NCBI GenBank assembly: GCA_035530375.1
Contig: DATKUY010000006.1
Coordinates: 1 to 41,723, forward strand
Direction of reading: 5' to 3'
Origin: Sulfuricella sp035530375
GTDB lineage: Bacteria; Pseudomonadota; Gammaproteobacteria; Burkholderiales; Sulfuricellaceae
DNA: 41,723 nucleotides
Under the pieces are notes generated by a model. That model was not told the origin of the DNA. It did no database searches and worked only from the letters and a program-made list of their open reading frames with translations. Shown here one piece after another: positions 7,398-15,821 of this stretch; position 1 is the first letter of the stretch; each line of letters opens with the position of its first letter. The position numbers and the translations under genes are program-made.

Positions 7398-7539
7398 ATG
7401 CTGTATACATAGATGAACCTGGAAGCAATAAGTTCAACCTATGTTCAAATTCTATCAGAAATAGGGATGGCAATCCCGGTTCCGGAAAATTTACGCCCGA
7501 TTGCGAATTATCAATGACGATCCTTCTCCAGATTGTCTA

Positions 7540-7559
7540 GGATTGATGCAGATCAATCC
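7540..7559. promoter_or_regulatory. FNR/ANR-type box upstream of the molybdoenzyme operon
   Basis: TTGATGCAGATCAA (7543-7556) matches the FNR/CRP-family consensus TTGAT-N4-ATCAA exactly. Flanking bases extend it to an inverted repeat with eight-base arms, GGATTGAT/ATCAATCC (7540-7559). Its centre is about 74 bases upstream of the first ATG of the operon. An AT-rich stretch with TATAAT lies at 7601-7606. The box suggests induction under low oxygen, or by a nitric-oxide-sensing relative. The transcription start cannot be fixed from sequence. The rest of 7398-7623 shows no gene. Confidence 0.7.
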
Positions 7560-7623
7560 GCCTGTCTAGCTTCTTGTTTTTGCGGGTTAAATTAGAGAAT
7601 TATAATATTGGAGGGGATTGCAC

Positions 7624-10416
7624 ATGACTTGGAAATTTCCAAGCCTGACCCGTCGCACCTTTTTGAAGGCGACGGGGTTGGGCGCTGCCGGGTTGACGCT
7701 GTTGAAGCCTGCCGGTTTGTTGGGCAAATCCGCCGCTGCCGGTAGCGGCGGGGAGACGGATAGCGAAGGATACACTTACAGTATCTGCAATTTCTGCTCC
7801 TCCCTGTGCAATATCCGCGTCACCACCCGCACCAGAAACGGCGTCAAGCGTATCGTCAAGCTCGACGGTAATCCCAATTCCACGCTCAACCGCGGCAAGA
7901 TTTGCGCGCGCGGCCAAGCGGGTCTGCGCCAGACCTACGACACCGACCGGCTGAAAACGCCGTTGATCCGGGTGGAAGGCAGCAAGCGCGGCGAGATGAA
8001 GTTCCGCCCCGCCTCCTGGGAAGAGGCCTACGCCTACATCGCGAAGAAACAGAAGGATGCCAACATCCAGCCTTGGGAATGGACCATGGTGGGCGGCTGG
8101 ACCTCCTGCGTTTTTTACATGAACTGGGCGGTGCCATTCGCGCTCGCCAACAGCATTCCGAACATCATCGCCTCGCCAATGCAGGCTTGCGTTACCAACG
8201 GCCATCTGGGTACGGATTCGGTGACCGGCAACTTCAATATTCACGACGAGGTATTGCCGGATTTCGACAACGCCAAGTACATCCTGTTCGTCGCCAACAA
8301 TGCCTCGATCGGTGGCGTGTCAACCTGCCGCATGGTGCGTTTCGCCCAGGGCCGCAAAAACGGCGCCAAGGTGGTGGCCATCGACCCGCGCCAGTCCGAG
8401 ACCGCGTCCAAGGCGGACGAGTGGATCTCCATCCGGCCGGGCACGGACCTGGACTTCCTGCTGGCCATGCTCAAGACCATGCTCGAAGAGGGGCTCTACG
8501 ACGCCGATTTCCTGCGCCAGCATTCCAACATGCCCTTCCTGACCTACAAGGATGGCAAGGGCCAATTGCATCTGGCACTCGATGCCAAGGGCCACCCCCG
8601 CGTGGTGCAGGAGCGCAGCTCGGAAATCCGTGCCGTACCTGCCTACACCAACGAAAACGGTCTGGACGTGGCAGGCCGTCCCTGCTTCCCATCGCTCCAC
8701 GCACCGGACGGTCTGATGCTGGACGGACACCCGGTGATGACCGTGCTCCAGGCGCAACTGGAAGAGATTCGGGCCTGCACCCCGGAATGGGCGGAGAACA
8801 CTACCGGCATTTCTGCCGTCACGATTCGGCGCATCGCGCGCGAGTTCGGCGGCGCGCGTCCCGCCATCATCGATCCCGGTTGGCATGGCAGCCGTTATGG
8901 CAACATCATCATGATGCGCCGGGTGCAAGCCATGATTCAGGCACTGACGGGCGGCATCGATAAGCCTGGCGGCTGGATCATGAGTGGCGAGGTGCACAAG
9001 AAGCAGGCCAACACCATCAAGGCGAAGCAGGAAGGCAAGGAACTGGGGCCACCGCTCACCAACATGGTCGGCTTGCCCTTTGCCAAGCTGGTCATCGATG
9101 TTTTTTCGAACGGCAAGAATTTCAGCCACGGCAAGCCCGGCTGGTCCTGGGCCTACACCGAACAGGAACGCGCGGCGGGGCGGCCTTACGTGTTGTTGCC
9201 GGTGCTGGCGGACGTGGGTTTCAAGGAATCGGTCGAGGGCACACTCAACTACAAGGGCGAACCCTACAACACTCGCGCGGTGTTGCTTAATGCTGCCAAT
9301 CCCGTGCGCCATTACTATCCCGATTCCCGCTGGAAGGAGATTCTTTCCCACAAGAACATGGAACTGGTCATCGCCATCGACGTATTGCCGTGCGACACCA
9401 CGATGTATGCGGACGTGATCCTGCCCAATTCCACCTATCTGGAGCGCGGCGAACCCAATATTTACGCCAACGGCGTAAACCACGATCTGGGGCTCGTCAC
9501 GCGCTATCCGGCCATCGACCCGTTGTACGATACGCAGGAGGCACCCGACATCCTGTTGAAGATGACGGAAATCATCAGCGGCAAGACCGACGCTTTCATG
9601 GACACCGTTGAAAAACTGACCGGGCTGAACGCCGCCTCGGTCAAGAAGAAGCTGGCCCAGAAAATCAAGGATGGGGTAAAAAGTCCTTTTTCCGCCGCAT
9701 ACCGCGACGTGGCCTTCGAACTGGCCGCCGAGGAGGCGGGCATCACCGTGAAGCAGCTCGATACGGTATTGCGGGATAAGGGCGTGCTGATCCTGGAAAC
9801 CAAGGACAAGCTGCTGGAGAAGCACGCCATGCCCTGGAAACTGCCGATGCCCAGCGGAAGCGGTCGGGTGGAGTTTTACTCCAGTCTGTTCGACGGCCTG
9901 CGCGGCATGGGAGGCACGGCACCGCAATTCAACGTGCTCGCCACGCACATCCCGACGGAGTGCCGGAAAGGGGCTTCCGGTAGCCTGGCGGATGACGAGT
10001 TTTACTTTACCTACGGCAAAGCACCCACGGTGTCCTATGCCTCCACCAACAATAACAACCCGGTGCTGGCGGCGATCAATCAGTTCAAGAAAGACATCTA
10101 CACCCACATCTGGATACACCCGGCGCGCGCGGCGTTTCTGGGCATCGGAGATGGCGACCCGATCCTCATCACCAATTCGAAAACCGGCCAGGCCGCAACC
10201 GGTCACGCCCACGTCACCCGGCTTATTCACCGTGAGGCCGTGTTTTTCTACTCCGGTTTCGGTGCGGAAAACCCGTCGCTCACGCGCTCATTCGGGGTGG
10301 GTACCGCCACCAACAAGCTGGTGCCCTACGCGGTCGAACCCGTGACGGGAGGTTTTCGTACACAGGAGTTCACCGTGCGAATCAAGAAGATTTCTGAGAA
10401 AGGAGCCACGGCATGA
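7624..10416 (+). CDS. Tat-exported Mo-bisMGD oxidoreductase, catalytic subunit (PsrA/PhsA/TtrA-like)
   Basis: A 930-residue member of the DMSO-reductase superfamily. A perfect twin-arginine motif, TRRTFLK at residues 9-15, is followed by a hydrophobic stretch, so the folded enzyme should be exported to the periplasm. C55, C58, C62 and C94 are the usual ligands of the proximal [4Fe-4S] cluster. MQACVTNGH places C189 where the molybdenum ligand is expected. GGAGGGG at 7610-7616 supports the ATG at 7624 over an upstream TTG. It heads an operon with Fe-S and NrfD subunits, as in polysulfide, thiosulfate, tetrathionate, arsenate and sulfite-oxidising complexes. The cysteine ligand and partners fit a sulfur-compound or arsenic enzyme, but substrate and direction cannot be read from sequence. 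Confidence 0.88.
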   Translation: MTWKFPSLTRRTFLKATGLGAAGLTLLKPAGLLGKSAAAGSGGETDSEGYTYSICNFCSSLCNIRVTTRTRNGVKRIVKLDGNPNSTLNRGKICARGQAGLRQTYDTDRLKTPLIRVEGSKRGEMKFRPASWEEAYAYIAKKQKDANIQPWEWTMVGGWTSCVFYMNWAVPFALANSIPNIIASPMQACVTNGHLGTDSVTGNFNIHDEVLPDFDNAKYILFVANNASIGGVSTCRMVRFAQGRKNGAKVVAIDPRQSETASKADEWISIRPGTDLDFLLAMLKTMLEEGLYDADFLRQHSNMPFLTYKDGKGQLHLALDAKGHPRVVQERSSEIRAVPAYTNENGLDVAGRPCFPSLHAPDGLMLDGHPVMTVLQAQLEEIRACTPEWAENTTGISAVTIRRIAREFGGARPAIIDPGWHGSRYGNIIMMRRVQAMIQALTGGIDKPGGWIMSGEVHKKQANTIKAKQEGKELGPPLTNMVGLPFAKLVIDVFSNGKNFSHGKPGWSWAYTEQERAAGRPYVLLPVLADVGFKESVEGTLNYKGEPYNTRAVLLNAANPVRHYYPDSRWKEILSHKNMELVIAIDVLPCDTTMYADVILPNSTYLERGEPNIYANGVNHDLGLVTRYPAIDPLYDTQEAPDILLKMTEIISGKTDAFMDTVEKLTGLNAASVKKKLAQKIKDGVKSPFSAAYRDVAFELAAEEAGITVKQLDTVLRDKGVLILETKDKLLEKHAMPWKLPMPSGSGRVEFYSSLFDGLRGMGGTAPQFNVLATHIPTECRKGASGSLADDEFYFTYGKAPTVSYASTNNNNPVLAAINQFKKDIYTHIWIHPARAAFLGIGDGDPILITNSKTGQAATGHAHVTRLIHREAVFFYSGFGAENPSLTRSFGVGTATNKLVPYAVEPVTGGFRTQEFTVRIKKISEKGATA

Positions 10417-11024
10417 CTCACTACGCCATGGTCATAGACCTTAACACGTGTGTCGGCTGCAACGCCTGCATGGCCGCCTGCGCCATGGAAAACCAGACTC
10501 CCGTATGGAAGGACAAGTGGCGCACCTATGTGCCCGAGAAGGAAATCGGCACGAATGAAATGGTGCGGCGGCGTTTTTTTCCGCACCTGTGCAACCACTG
10601 CGACAATCCGCCGTGTCTGACCGTGTGCCCGACCGGAGCCACCTACAAGCGGCCGGACGGCATCGTCATGATCGATCCGGAACACTGCATGGGTTGCCGC
10701 GCCTGTGCCATGGCCTGTCCCTACGATGCACGCTACGAGGTGACTTACGCCGACATCAAGACCGGCAAGGAATTCTACGGCGAACTCCAGCGCACCAGCC
10801 CGAGCATGGACAAGTGTTCGTTCTGCGCCCACCGCCTCGACAAGGGGATGAAGCCGGCGTGCGTGGAAACCTGCGTCGGTTCTGCGCGCCAATTCGGCGA
10901 TCTGGACAACCCTTCCGACCCGGTCACGCAACTGGTGGAGAGCGGGGTGGCGCAGCCGCTGATGAAGCATCTGGGAACCAGGCCGAACGTGTACTACATC
11001 GACGATAACAAGCGGAAAGGTTAA
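10413..11024 (+). CDS. Four-cluster [4Fe-4S] electron-transfer subunit (DmsB/PsrB/TtrB type)
   Basis: A 203-residue ferredoxin-like subunit with four cysteine groups: CVGCNACMAAC near the N-terminus, CNHCDNPPCLTVCPTGA, CMGCRACAMACPYDA, and CSFCAHR...CVETCVGSA. They match the four cubane clusters of DmsB/PsrB/NrfC-type proteins. It would carry electrons between the NrfD membrane subunit and the molybdenum subunit. There is no signal peptide, consistent with export as a passenger of the Tat substrate. The ATG overlaps the stop of the catalytic-subunit gene as ATGA, so translation is coupled and equal stoichiometry is likely. Confidence 0.93.
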   Translation: MTHYAMVIDLNTCVGCNACMAACAMENQTPVWKDKWRTYVPEKEIGTNEMVRRRFFPHLCNHCDNPPCLTVCPTGATYKRPDGIVMIDPEHCMGCRACAMACPYDARYEVTYADIKTGKEFYGELQRTSPSMDKCSFCAHRLDKGMKPACVETCVGSARQFGDLDNPSDPVTQLVESGVAQPLMKHLGTRPNVYYIDDNKRKG

Positions 11025-11027
11025 GCC

Positions 11028-11984
11028 ATGGATGCCATGACCTATACAACTCAAAGCATCTGGACCTGGTGGATCGCCATGTACCTGTTCTTCGGCGGAC
11101 TGGGTGCGGCGACGCTCTCCGTCAGCTTCCTCACCGACATGTATTGCCGTCCGCACCGCAAGCTCGTCTTGTGGGGCGCGCTGTCCGGCGTGGTGATGCT
11201 GGCCATCAGCTCGGCGGTGCTGTTCGGCCACCTGCTGCATCACGTCGCGGTGATCTACGTGCTCAATCCGCTGGTGCTGTTTTACCAGCCCCATGCCTGG
11301 ATCGCCTGGGGCACCCAGTTCATTCTGTGGATGATGGTGTGGGGCATGCTCTACGCGCTGCCCTACATGCGCGAAACACCGCTGTTCATGCGCACGCCAC
11401 TGGTCGGAGCGTTGTTGCAGTCCCGGCTGGTGGCATGGCTGTCCGGCTGCTGCCTGAAACGGCGGCGCATCGTCGGCTGGCTTGCCACCATCAACGGCAT
11501 CGGCACCGCGGTATACACCGGCCTGCTGATTCAGTCGTTCCCGGCGGTGGCACTGTGGCACAACCCCGGCGTGCCGCTGCTGTTCACGGTGTCGGCATTT
11601 TCGACCGCGTTCGCCTATTTGCTGCTGCTGCTGAATGTGTTCATCCCGGACGAAAACGACATAGACATCCGTCACCGCTATGAGCGCATGGACGTGATCC
11701 TGATCGCCACCGAACTGGTGATCCTGTTCTCGTTCTTCAACTACACCCTGTCCGGTTCGGAATCCGGCTATCGCTCGGCGCAGTTGTTGTGGCACGACAT
11801 GGGCTGGCTGGTCGGTTTCATCGGCTTCGGCCTGATCGTGCCGTTCCTGCTCGAGCTCAAGGGGGTGATCAAGGGCTGGGGCGGGCGTTTCCCCACCGTG
11901 GCGGCGGCGTTGCTGGTGCTGATGGGCGGCTACATGCTGCGGCACTATTTCATGTATGCCGGCGTTTATGCCTATCCGTGGTAA
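11028..11984 (+). CDS. nrfD: NrfD/PsrC-like membrane subunit
   Basis: A 318-residue polytopic membrane protein of the NrfD/PsrC/TtrC family. It opens with IWTWWIAMYLFFGGLGAATL, the typical first helix, and has about eight further hydrophobic segments, among them VVMLAISSAVLFGHLLHH, TQFILWMMVWGMLYAL and LVGFIGFGLIVPFLLEL. NrfD-type subunits exchange electrons with the quinone pool and anchor the enzyme. The gene begins three bases after the Fe-S subunit stop codon. No haem-binding motif stands out, as expected for this haem-free family. The symbol denotes the family, not a role in nitrite reduction. Confidence 0.9.
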   Translation: MDAMTYTTQSIWTWWIAMYLFFGGLGAATLSVSFLTDMYCRPHRKLVLWGALSGVVMLAISSAVLFGHLLHHVAVIYVLNPLVLFYQPHAWIAWGTQFILWMMVWGMLYALPYMRETPLFMRTPLVGALLQSRLVAWLSGCCLKRRRIVGWLATINGIGTAVYTGLLIQSFPAVALWHNPGVPLLFTVSAFSTAFAYLLLLLNVFIPDENDIDIRHRYERMDVILIATELVILFSFFNYTLSGSESGYRSAQLLWHDMGWLVGFIGFGLIVPFLLELKGVIKGWGGRFPTVAAALLVLMGGYMLRHYFMYAGVYAYPW

Positions 11985-11990
11985 ATAAGT

Positions 11991-12503
11991 GTGAACGCAT
12001 CCCCTGAAACCCTGCGCCTGCTTTCCGGCCTGCTGGCGAGTCCCGGTAGCGATTCGCTGGCGGTGCTGCGTGAATTGGCCGTGGAACATGCCTGGCTGGG
12101 CGAACCGGTTGCGGAACTGGTGCAAACGCCGCTGGAGGAATGGCAGGCGGAGCACGGGCGTCTGTTTATCTCCGGCCATCCGAAAACCGCCTGTCCGCCT
12201 TTCGAGTCGGCCTTCGTGGGCAAGGCCATGTTCGGCGTCGCCTGCGACCAGCTCAGCGACCTTTACCGCCGCGCCGGGCTGGAGGCCGAGGGTGCGCCGC
12301 CCGATTATCTCGGCACCCAGCTGGAATGCGCCGCCTGGCTGATGGGGCAGGGCTGCGACCATAGCAAGGCGTTGTTGCAGGAGTTGTGGCGCGACCATCT
12401 GGCGGCCTGGGTGCCGCAGTTCGGTGAAGTGCTGCAAGCGGAGAGCGGGCTGTCGCTCTATCGGCAACTCGGTCGGCAGCTTGAGAACCTGTTCGATGAG
12501 TGA
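11991..12503 (+). CDS. torD: TorD/DmsD-family molybdoenzyme chaperone
   Basis: A 170-residue all-helical protein starting at GTG six bases after the NrfD stop. Family features are LLSGLLASPGSDSLAVLREL at the N-terminus, EWQAEHGRLFISGHPKTACPPFESAF (compare the EYTRLF...P..P..S motif of TorD) and DYLGTQLECAAWLM (compare the DHL..EL motif). TorD/DmsD proteins bind the twin-arginine leader and help insert the molybdenum cofactor before export. This one should serve the catalytic subunit at the head of the operon. The start codon has only a weak SD, which suggests coupling to the preceding gene. Confidence 0.88.
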   Translation: MNASPETLRLLSGLLASPGSDSLAVLRELAVEHAWLGEPVAELVQTPLEEWQAEHGRLFISGHPKTACPPFESAFVGKAMFGVACDQLSDLYRRAGLEAEGAPPDYLGTQLECAAWLMGQGCDHSKALLQELWRDHLAAWVPQFGEVLQAESGLSLYRQLGRQLENLFDE

Positions 12504-13077
12504 TGCTGCCTGGAAGCTGGGGGCATTGCCCAGGAGCGACGACCATGCGGTCATCGCTGCAGTGGGCGACTGCTTCGGCGAGATTTACCGCAACTATTTC
12601 AGCGGCGAATTCATGGTCAACCACGACCTGCCGGTGGAAGTCCGCGCCTTCCGCCGCAGCGACGGCTGGTCGGTGTTTCTGCTGCTGACGCCGTGGATGA
12701 TGGCGCGGGTGTTCCTGCCCGAGCGCGATCCGGGTCTTCAAATTCCGCCCGGCTGGAGTGCCGCCGAGCGTGCCGCCGAACCTTTTCAGGTCATCGGTCC
12801 GCTGCTCGATTTCACCATTCTGGGCGGGACGCAGAAGGCGCACCTCAACTACCTGCCGGAACTCGGCCATTTCCTGTTGCAGCCGCTGGTGCAGTCGATG
12901 GCGCAGTACGACTCCGCCGATGCGGTATTCGCCGCCTGGAACGAAGTCATCAAGACCCGCGACCGGGTGATGGAAGAGCAAAAACGGGAATGCGGCTGGC
13001 AGAAGGAAGTGTCGCGGCGGGAGTTTTTTGCGCGGCTGGCGGGGAATCGGGCCGGCAAATCACTTCGAAATCTATAG
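12496..13077 (+). CDS. HybE-like chaperone homologue in a molybdoenzyme operon
   Basis: A 193-residue protein whose ATG overlaps the torD stop (ATGAGTGA at 12496-12503). The core VNHDLPVEVRAFRRSDGW-x8-LTPWMMARVFLP (residues 41-75) resembles HybE/HupJ, the chaperones that watch over the Tat signal of [NiFe]-hydrogenase small subunits. No hydrogenase gene is in the window. The C-terminus carries SRREFFARLAG (about 173-183), itself like a twin-arginine motif. It may be a second proofreading factor for the exported enzyme. The 3' end overlaps gph on the opposite strand by six bases, tail to tail. The HybE relation is judged from motif only. Confidence 0.7.
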   Translation: MSDAAWKLGALPRSDDHAVIAAVGDCFGEIYRNYFSGEFMVNHDLPVEVRAFRRSDGWSVFLLLTPWMMARVFLPERDPGLQIPPGWSAAERAAEPFQVIGPLLDFTILGGTQKAHLNYLPELGHFLLQPLVQSMAQYDSADAVFAAWNEVIKTRDRVMEEQKRECGWQKEVSRREFFARLAGNRAGKSLRNL

Positions 13078-13719
13078 ATAATCCAGGATTTCCGCCGGTA
13101 CGCGGATGATGCTGTCCGCCCCCCACTGTTCCGGCCAGTCATTTGCGCCGAGGTAGCCGTATGCGGCGACCAGCGCCGGCATGCCGGCGGCGCGCGCCGC
13201 TTCGATGTCGCGTTCGGCGTCGCCCACATACAGGCAGAACTGCGGCGCCACCCCGATTTCGCGCGCGGCGGTGAGGAGCGGTTCAGGGTGGGGCTTGGGC
13301 CGGGGGCAGGTGTCGCCGCTGATGATGCTGGCGGCACGCTGGATCAGCCCGAGCTGTTCCATCAGGGGGTTGGTGAAGCGCGCCGGTTTGTTGGTGACTA
13401 CGCCCCAGGCGATGCCTTTTTCTTCGAGTTCTTCCAGCAGTTCGGCCATGCCGGGGAACAATCGCGTGAGGCGGCACAGGTTGGCGGTATAGAGGTCGAG
13501 GTACTCCTCGCGCATCGGCTCGAAGCGGGCATCCTCCGGCTTCAGGCCGAAGCCGATTTCGAACAGTCCGCGTGTGCCGTGGGAGGCATAGGGGCGGATG
13601 GTTTCCTGCGTCAGCGGCGGCAGGCCGTGCCGTTCGCGCTGGAGGTTGAGGGCATGCCCCAGATCGGGCGCGGTATCGGCCAGCGTTCCGTCGAGGTCGA
13701 ACAGAACGGCCTGGATCAT
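13072..13719 (-). CDS. gph: Phosphoglycolate phosphatase-type HAD hydrolase
   Basis: A 215-residue HAD-family phosphatase that hydrolyses 2-phosphoglycolate or a related phosphate ester. HAD motif I is FDLDGTLADT (nucleophile D8, acid D10). Motif II is VVTNKP, motif III PRPKPHP and motif IV YVGDAERDIEAA. The start is the ATG at 13719, overlapping the ubiG stop as ATGA; the same frame stays open much further upstream, but only as an out-of-frame shadow of ubiG. It is the last gene of the mtaD-ubiG-gph operon. Some betaproteobacterial paralogues next to ubiG instead act in N-acetylmuramate recycling (MupP), which cannot be excluded. Confidence 0.9.
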   Translation of the reverse strand: MIQAVLFDLDGTLADTAPDLGHALNLQRERHGLPPLTQETIRPYASHGTRGLFEIGFGLKPEDARFEPMREEYLDLYTANLCRLTRLFPGMAELLEELEEKGIAWGVVTNKPARFTNPLMEQLGLIQRAASIISGDTCPRPKPHPEPLLTAAREIGVAPQFCLYVGDAERDIEAARAAGMPALVAAYGYLGANDWPEQWGADSIIRVPAEILDYL

Positions 13720-14423
13720 TCCGGACGGCAGTGGATCATGTAATTGACGCTGGTGTCGGCATCGAGCGCGTAGGTCTTGGTGAAGGGGTTGTAGTTCATG
13801 CCGGTGATGCCGGCGATATTCAGGCCGGCAGCGCGGCAGAAGGCGCCCAGTTCGGAGGGTTTGATGAATTTGGCGTAGTCGTGGGTGCCGCGCGGCAGGA
13901 GGTTGAGCACGTACTCCGCGCCGATCACGGCGAGCAGGTAGGATTTCGGGTTGCGGTTGAGGGTGGAGAAGAAGACGTGGCCGCCCGGCTTGACCAGCTC
14001 GGCGCATGCCCGCACCACGCTGGCCGGCTCCGGCACGTGCTCGAGCATTTCCATGCAGGTGACGATGTCGTAATGCTGCGGCTGTTGTTTCGCCAGCTCT
14101 TCCACCGCGGTCAGGCGGTAGTCCACTTTCTGGCCGCTCTCCAGCAGATGCAGCTTGGCGACTTTGAGGGCTTTTTCGCCGAGGTCGATGCCGGTGACCT
14201 GCGCGCCGCGCGCTGCCATGCTTTCGGCCAGGATGCCGCCGCCGCAGCCGACGTCGAGCACGGTTTTTCCGTCGAGGCCGGCGGCCTGGTCGACATAGTC
14301 GAGCCGCAGCGGGTTGATTTCGTGCAGCGGCTTGAATTCGCTGTTGGGGTCCCACCAGCGGTGGGCGAGCTGGGCAAATTTGTCCAGTTCCTGCTGATCT
14401 GCGTTCAATGTGGATTTGTTCAT
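13716..14423 (-). CDS. ubiG: Ubiquinone biosynthesis O-methyltransferase
   Basis: A 235-residue class I methyltransferase that carries out both O-methylation steps of ubiquinone synthesis. Recognisable segments are KFAQLAHRWWDPNSEFKPLH at the N-terminus, the SAM motif VLDVGCGGGILAESMA (about 55-70), EMLEHVPEP and FFSTLNRNPKSYLLAVIGAEY. The length is normal. The ATG overlaps the upstream deaminase stop as ATGA, and its own stop overlaps gph in the same way. The organism therefore makes ubiquinone, relevant to the NrfD-type quinone-linked complex nearby. Confidence 0.96.
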   Translation of the reverse strand: MNKSTLNADQQELDKFAQLAHRWWDPNSEFKPLHEINPLRLDYVDQAAGLDGKTVLDVGCGGGILAESMAARGAQVTGIDLGEKALKVAKLHLLESGQKVDYRLTAVEELAKQQPQHYDIVTCMEMLEHVPEPASVVRACAELVKPGGHVFFSTLNRNPKSYLLAVIGAEYVLNLLPRGTHDYAKFIKPSELGAFCRAAGLNIAGITGMNYNPFTKTYALDADTSVNYMIHCRPE

Positions 14424-15751
14424 CTTGATCTGCTGATTTTTTCGTGCCAGAAGGCGGTTTTGGCGTTGAGTTCGCGGATATCGAGCGTGGTCAGTCGCCG
14501 TTCGTCGAGCACCGGCTTGCCGTTGACCCAGACATGGCTGACGTTTTCTCTGCCTGCGGCGTACACCAGATGCGAGGCAACATCATAGCATGGCTGGGTT
14601 TCCGGGGCGGACAAATCGACCGCGGTGATGTCCGCTGCCTTGCCGATGGCGAGCGATCCGGTTATCCGGTCGATCCCCAGTGCGCGGGCGGCGTGGATGG
14701 TGGCCATGGCGAGCGCCTGATGGGCGGGCAGGGCGGCAGCGTGGCGGCTCTGGCCCTTGGCGAGCAGGGCGGCAAGGCGCATTTCGGTGAAGATGTCGAG
14801 CCGGTTGTTGCTCGCCGCGCTATCGGTGCCCAGGCCGATGTTGATGTCCTGTGCGAGTTTTTCCACTACCGGGCCGATGCCGCTGGCGAGTTTGAGGTTG
14901 GAACTCGGGCAGTGGGCGACATGGCAGCCGTGCTCGGCGAGCAGGCGGATTTCCTCGGTGGTGACCTGCACCATATGCGCCCCGATCAGGTTGGGGGCGA
15001 GCAGGCCGAGGCGGCGCAGCCGTTCCAGCGGGCGCATCTGGAATTGCTTGATGCTTTCCTCGATCTCGTCGCGGGTTTCGTGCAGGTGGATATGGATCGG
15101 CAGGTCGAGCTGCTCGGCATAGGTCAACACCTTGGCGAAGGTTTTGTCGCTGACGGTGTAGGGTGCATGGGGAGCGAGCGTGAAGGTGAGCAGCGGTTCG
15201 CCGCGCAGTTCGTCGCGCACGGCCAGCCCTTTGCTGAGGTAGTCATCGGCATCGGCGGCGTAGGCGGTGGGGAAATCGACCACGATCAGGCCGATGGCGG
15301 CGCGCATTCCGGCTGCGAGGGCGGCCTGTGCCGTTGCCGCGGGAAAGAAATACATGTCGTTGAAGCAGGTGACGCCGCCCCTGATCATCTCCGCGCAGGC
15401 CAGCAGGCTGCCGTCGCGCACGAATTCCGGCGAGACGAATTTTGCCTCGGCTGGCCAGATGTGGTGGTTGAGCCAGTCCATCAGCGGCAGGTCGTCGGCC
15501 AGTCCGCGCATCAGCGTCATGGCGGCATGGGTGTGGAGGTTGATCAGGCCGGGAATGAGAACGTGATCGTCTAGCTGCAAGTGCCGGCTGGCGGTGTATT
15601 TGGCATGGGCGTCGGCGGTCGGCAGGATGTCGCGGATTATGCCGTCGGCAATCGCGATGGAATGTCTGTCGAGGATTTGCCGGGCCGGTTCGATAGGGAT
15701 GACCCAGCGCGCGTCGATCAAGGTGTCGATTTGTGTATTTTCAGCTTGCAT
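14420..15751 (-). CDS. mtaD: TRZ/ATZ-family amidohydrolase, MTA/SAH deaminase type
   Basis: A 443-residue amidohydrolase. LINLHTHAAMTLMRGLADDLPLMDWL contains the metal-binding HxH (H73, H75). HIHLHETRDEI, the GAHMVQV segment and GTDSAASNNRLD supply the remaining conserved metal and catalytic positions. The family deaminates S-adenosylhomocysteine, 5'-methylthioadenosine or related adenosines. Placement directly upstream of ubiG, a SAM-consuming enzyme that releases S-adenosylhomocysteine, supports that role. Close relatives act on other substrates, such as guanine or triazines, so the exact substrate is inferred. Confidence 0.85.
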   Translation of the reverse strand: MQAENTQIDTLIDARWVIPIEPARQILDRHSIAIADGIIRDILPTADAHAKYTASRHLQLDDHVLIPGLINLHTHAAMTLMRGLADDLPLMDWLNHHIWPAEAKFVSPEFVRDGSLLACAEMIRGGVTCFNDMYFFPAATAQAALAAGMRAAIGLIVVDFPTAYAADADDYLSKGLAVRDELRGEPLLTFTLAPHAPYTVSDKTFAKVLTYAEQLDLPIHIHLHETRDEIEESIKQFQMRPLERLRRLGLLAPNLIGAHMVQVTTEEIRLLAEHGCHVAHCPSSNLKLASGIGPVVEKLAQDINIGLGTDSAASNNRLDIFTEMRLAALLAKGQSRHAAALPAHQALAMATIHAARALGIDRITGSLAIGKAADITAVDLSAPETQPCYDVASHLVYAAGRENVSHVWVNGKPVLDERRLTTLDIRELNAKTAFWHEKISRSR

Positions 15752-15770
15752 CGCAGGAATTTAGCCGATA

Positions 15771-15795
15771 AAAAAGCCCCGCACAAGGCGGGGCT
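15771..15795 (-). terminator. Terminator downstream of the OmpA-like gene
   Basis: AGCCCCGC (15775-15782) and GCGGGGCT (15788-15795) pair perfectly around ACAAG. On the minus strand the stem is followed by a run of T (15771-15775). A T-run also follows on the plus strand at 15798-15803. It separates the OmpA-like gene from the deaminase operon. Confidence 0.85.
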
Positions 15796-15821
15796 GGTTT
15801 TTTCGTGCCCGGGGGCCGAAA

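Noticed and set aside
8320..12554. Very long minus-strand open frames (636 and 742 codons) opposite the molybdoenzyme operon
   Set aside because: They are antisense shadows of GC-rich genes with strong family signatures; their translations are His/Gln/Arg-rich with no recognisable motifs.
13720..14355. Long N-terminal extension of gph
   Set aside because: It is the out-of-frame reading of ubiG; the HAD sequence begins at 13719 with an ATGA overlap.
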